A DNA stretch of 6,766 bases, taken from assembly GCA_964632945.1 (NCBI GenBank), contig CAZWCX010000224.1, forward strand, positions 1 to 6,766. Reading direction: 5' to 3'. The stretch comes from CAZWCX01 sp964632945. GTDB taxonomy: Bacteria > Planctomycetota > MHYJ01 > WSZJ01 > CAZWCX01. Each line of letters opens with the position of its first letter. The first letter of the stretch is position 1. The position numbers were made by a program, and so were the translations under genes. The notes beneath the pieces were generated by a model, which worked only from the letters and a program-made list of their open reading frames with translations, was not told the DNA's origin and did not search any database. Positions 5,408 to 6,766 of the stretch are shown here, in pieces.

Positions 5408-6453
5408 CGCAGCCGGCGGCGGACGAGCTCGTGCGCGAGCATCTCGAGCACATCCGCGCCGCGGGGCGGTCCCCGTCGGCGGTGTCCTACGCGCAGCAGG
5501 CGCTGGCGTACTTCCGGCGCTTCCTGGCGGCGCGCGGCCCGGGGGACCCCGCCGACGCCTGGCTCGGGGTGACGGTCGACGACCTGGCGGCGTTCTCGGT
5601 GTTCCTGACCGAGCCTCGCCGCGCGACGGGAAGGCCGCTGGCGGAGTCGACGCAGGAGGGGTACTTCCGGCGGGTGCGGGACTTCTACCGGCGCCTGGCG
5701 CGGACGGGGCGGATCCTCGCGGACCCGACGGCGGCGCTGGGGCCCCGTCGCAGGGTCGATGGGCTGCCTCGCGCCGTCCCCACGCAGGAGGAAATGCGGC
5801 GGATCCTCGGGGCGCCGGACGTGCGGACGCCGCACGGCTTGCGGGATCGGGCGATCCTCGAGCTCTTCTACTCCACGGGCCTGCGGCGGAGCGAGTTGAT
5901 GCGCCTGTCGATCCACGACGTCGACCTGGCGCGGGGAGTGATCCGGGTGCGTCGCGGGAAGGGGAAGAAGGACCGCGTGGTGCCGCTCGGCAAGGTCGCG
6001 GCGCGGTGGATCGCGGAATACGCGCGGCGGATCCGTCCCGCCTTCGTGCAGGATGGGGCCGAGGTGCATCTCTTTTTGAGCCAGCGGGGCCGGGGGCTCT
6101 CGTTCGTGACCCTGGGCAAGCTGGTCGACCGCTATGTGCGCAAGGCGGAGCTGGCCCGGCGGGTGACGTGCCACTCGCTGCGGCACGCGTTCGCGACGCA
6201 CCTGCACCAGGAGGGCGCGGGGATCCGGCCGATCCAGGCGATGCTCGGGCACGAGTCGCTGGACTCGACGCAGATCTACACGCGGCTGGTGCCGGACGAG
6301 GTGGCGAAGGCGATCGAGCGCTTCCATCCGCTGGAGCGGGCCGCGGCGATGGGCGAGGTCCTCGGCGAGTTGCCGCCGACGGAAGCGACGCCGGAGTCCG
6401 GACCGTCCACGTCGCCCGAGGGGAGGCGCCGGCGGCGCGGACGGCGGCGCTGA
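5404..6453 (+). CDS. Tyrosine recombinase (XerC/D-like integrase), second of a pair
   Basis: Second site-specific recombinase, 349 residues, starting at the ATG that overlaps the previous stop (ATGA) and probably translated by coupling; GGGAGGAGCGGGG ends the upstream gene and supplies a ribosome site. The core-binding domain covers about residues 1-115. Catalytic residues are all present: R161 in TGLRRSEL, K186 in RGKGKKDRVVPL, H257 and R260 in HSLRHAFATHL, H283 in LGHESLDST and Y292 in IYTRL. The catalytic H, R, H and Y have the same residue numbers as in the upstream enzyme, though the sequences clearly differ, so the two are related but diverged partners. After helix AKAIERFHPL it has an added tail of about 40 residues ending in nine residues of which eight are Arg, absent from the partner and from typical Xer proteins; it may bind DNA non-specifically or be disordered. 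An integrase role for a mobile element is the best reading. Confidence 0.92.
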   Translation: MTQPAADELVREHLEHIRAAGRSPSAVSYAQQALAYFRRFLAARGPGDPADAWLGVTVDDLAAFSVFLTEPRRATGRPLAESTQEGYFRRVRDFYRRLARTGRILADPTAALGPRRRVDGLPRAVPTQEEMRRILGAPDVRTPHGLRDRAILELFYSTGLRRSELMRLSIHDVDLARGVIRVRRGKGKKDRVVPLGKVAARWIAEYARRIRPAFVQDGAEVHLFLSQRGRGLSFVTLGKLVDRYVRKAELARRVTCHSLRHAFATHLHQEGAGIRPIQAMLGHESLDSTQIYTRLVPDEVAKAIERFHPLERAAAMGEVLGELPPTEATPESGPSTSPEGRRRRRGRRR

Positions 6454-6454
6454 A

Positions 6455-6466
6455 CCCCGCGCGGGG
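6455..6466. repeat. Perfect palindrome CCCCGCGCGGGG after the recombinases
   Basis: This 12-base palindrome begins one base after the stop codon of the second recombinase. Folded, it would form a GC stem with a very tight loop, and no T run follows. It could slow transcription or protect the 3' end of the message, but it is not a proper intrinsic terminator. Confidence 0.35.
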
Positions 6467-6488
6467 CGGGCTCGGAACGGTTCTGCGC

Positions 6489-6517
6489 TTGAGTTCGGTT
6501 GCGGCGGGAGGTAGGAT
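6489..6517 (+). promoter_or_regulatory. Weak promoter-like pair before the right-edge reading frame
   Basis: TTGAGT (6489-6494) and TAGGAT (6512-6517) are 17 bases apart, each matching the consensus at four of six positions. Transcription would start near 6524, almost at the ATG at 6526, which would make that start leaderless. Alternatively GGGAGG at 6506-6511 is a ribosome site for an ATG at 6516 or 6526. Only one of these readings can be right. Confidence 0.25.
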
Positions 6518-6766
6518 GATCTCTCATGGCCGGCGGAAACCGACCGCCGCGCGGATCTTTGGAAACACGAGTGCCCGGCATGCGAGCGCGTTCACGCGCG
6601 CGGGGAGGTGTTTTCTTCGCCCAATGGAACCCCTGACGGCCGAGGGATCTACGCCGCGCAGTCGCCTTCCGAAAACGTCGCGGAAGACGGATACCCGGAC
6701 ATCTACGGCAAGGTGGAGGTGTACGAGTGCGAGGATGAGGGGGAGAGCCGGACGCGGACGGCGGTG
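6515..6766 (+). CDS. Partial zinc-ribbon-like frame, start missing or frameshifted
   Basis: I do not recognise a family. The frame is open from the TAG at 6512-6514 to the window edge. From about 6560 it reads like a real protein: WKHECPACERVHARGEVF, then a stretch rich in Gly, Pro, Asp, Glu and Tyr, then YGKVEVYECEDEGE, with few Arg. The CPAC pair and the later Cys suggest a zinc ribbon. This frame has no ATG, GTG or TTG between the TAG and the Cys pair. The plausible starts at 6516 and 6526 are in the other two frames; the latter begins MAGGNRPPRGS and would join the coding frame exactly if one T of the TTT at 6558-6560 were absent. So it is a frameshifted gene, an assembly error, or a gene starting later at GTG 6608 without a good ribosome site. 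Its relation to the recombinases is unknown. Confidence 0.4.

Noticed and set aside
4211..6327. Long leftward open frames opposite the recombinases (4211-5380, 5329-6327)
   Set aside because: They lie opposite two genes with complete catalytic residues and have Arg/Pro/His-rich, motif-free translations.
6516..6764. Frame starting at ATG 6516 behind GGGAGG
   Set aside because: Although the ribosome site is good, the translation is Arg/Thr/Ser-rich throughout and lacks the protein-like character of the neighbouring frame.

Overview
The window comes from a bacterium with a very GC-rich genome. Coding on the right two thirds uses GC-ending codons almost exclusively, and several genes start with GTG behind Shine-Dalgarno sequences. 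No taxon can be named from the sequence alone, and no rRNA, tRNA or CRISPR array is visible.

Layout, left to right. Bases 1-157 are a G-rich stretch with no supported gene. Two genes then run leftward: an unrecognised 215-residue protein with an N-terminal membrane segment (158-805) and, upstream of it, an XRE-family helix-turn-helix regulator (909-1310). A divergent intergenic region (about 1311-1505) holds back-to-back sigma70-like promoters whose -10 boxes overlap, plus an imperfect dyad that looks like an operator. A 941-residue primase-helicase runs rightward (1506-4331), with a CHC2 zinc finger, a TOPRIM core, a P-loop ATPase and a C-terminal winged helix. A 125-base gap (4332-4456) follows, with four AACTTCG heptamers, an enclosing inverted repeat and a terminator-like hairpin. 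Two complete tyrosine recombinases come next (4457-5407 and 5404-6453), overlapping by ATGA. After a short GC-rich palindrome, a reading frame with a CxxC zinc-ribbon-like start runs off the right edge; it lacks a usable start codon in its own frame.

Taken together, the genes look like the core of an integrative element that can prime and unwind its own DNA. A repressor-like switch faces a primase-helicase, origin- or attachment-like repeats sit next to it, and a co-translated recombinase pair follows. The plan recalls phage satellites (P4 alpha protein, PICI pri-rep modules), and the overlapping recombinases recall recombinase-in-trio (RIT) elements, but this combination matches neither. The element's ends are not visible, so mobility is inferred. 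G/C strand asymmetry changes sign around the repeat-bearing gap: C exceeds G in the primase and G exceeds C in the recombinases. This fits either a local origin or assembly from two differently biased modules.
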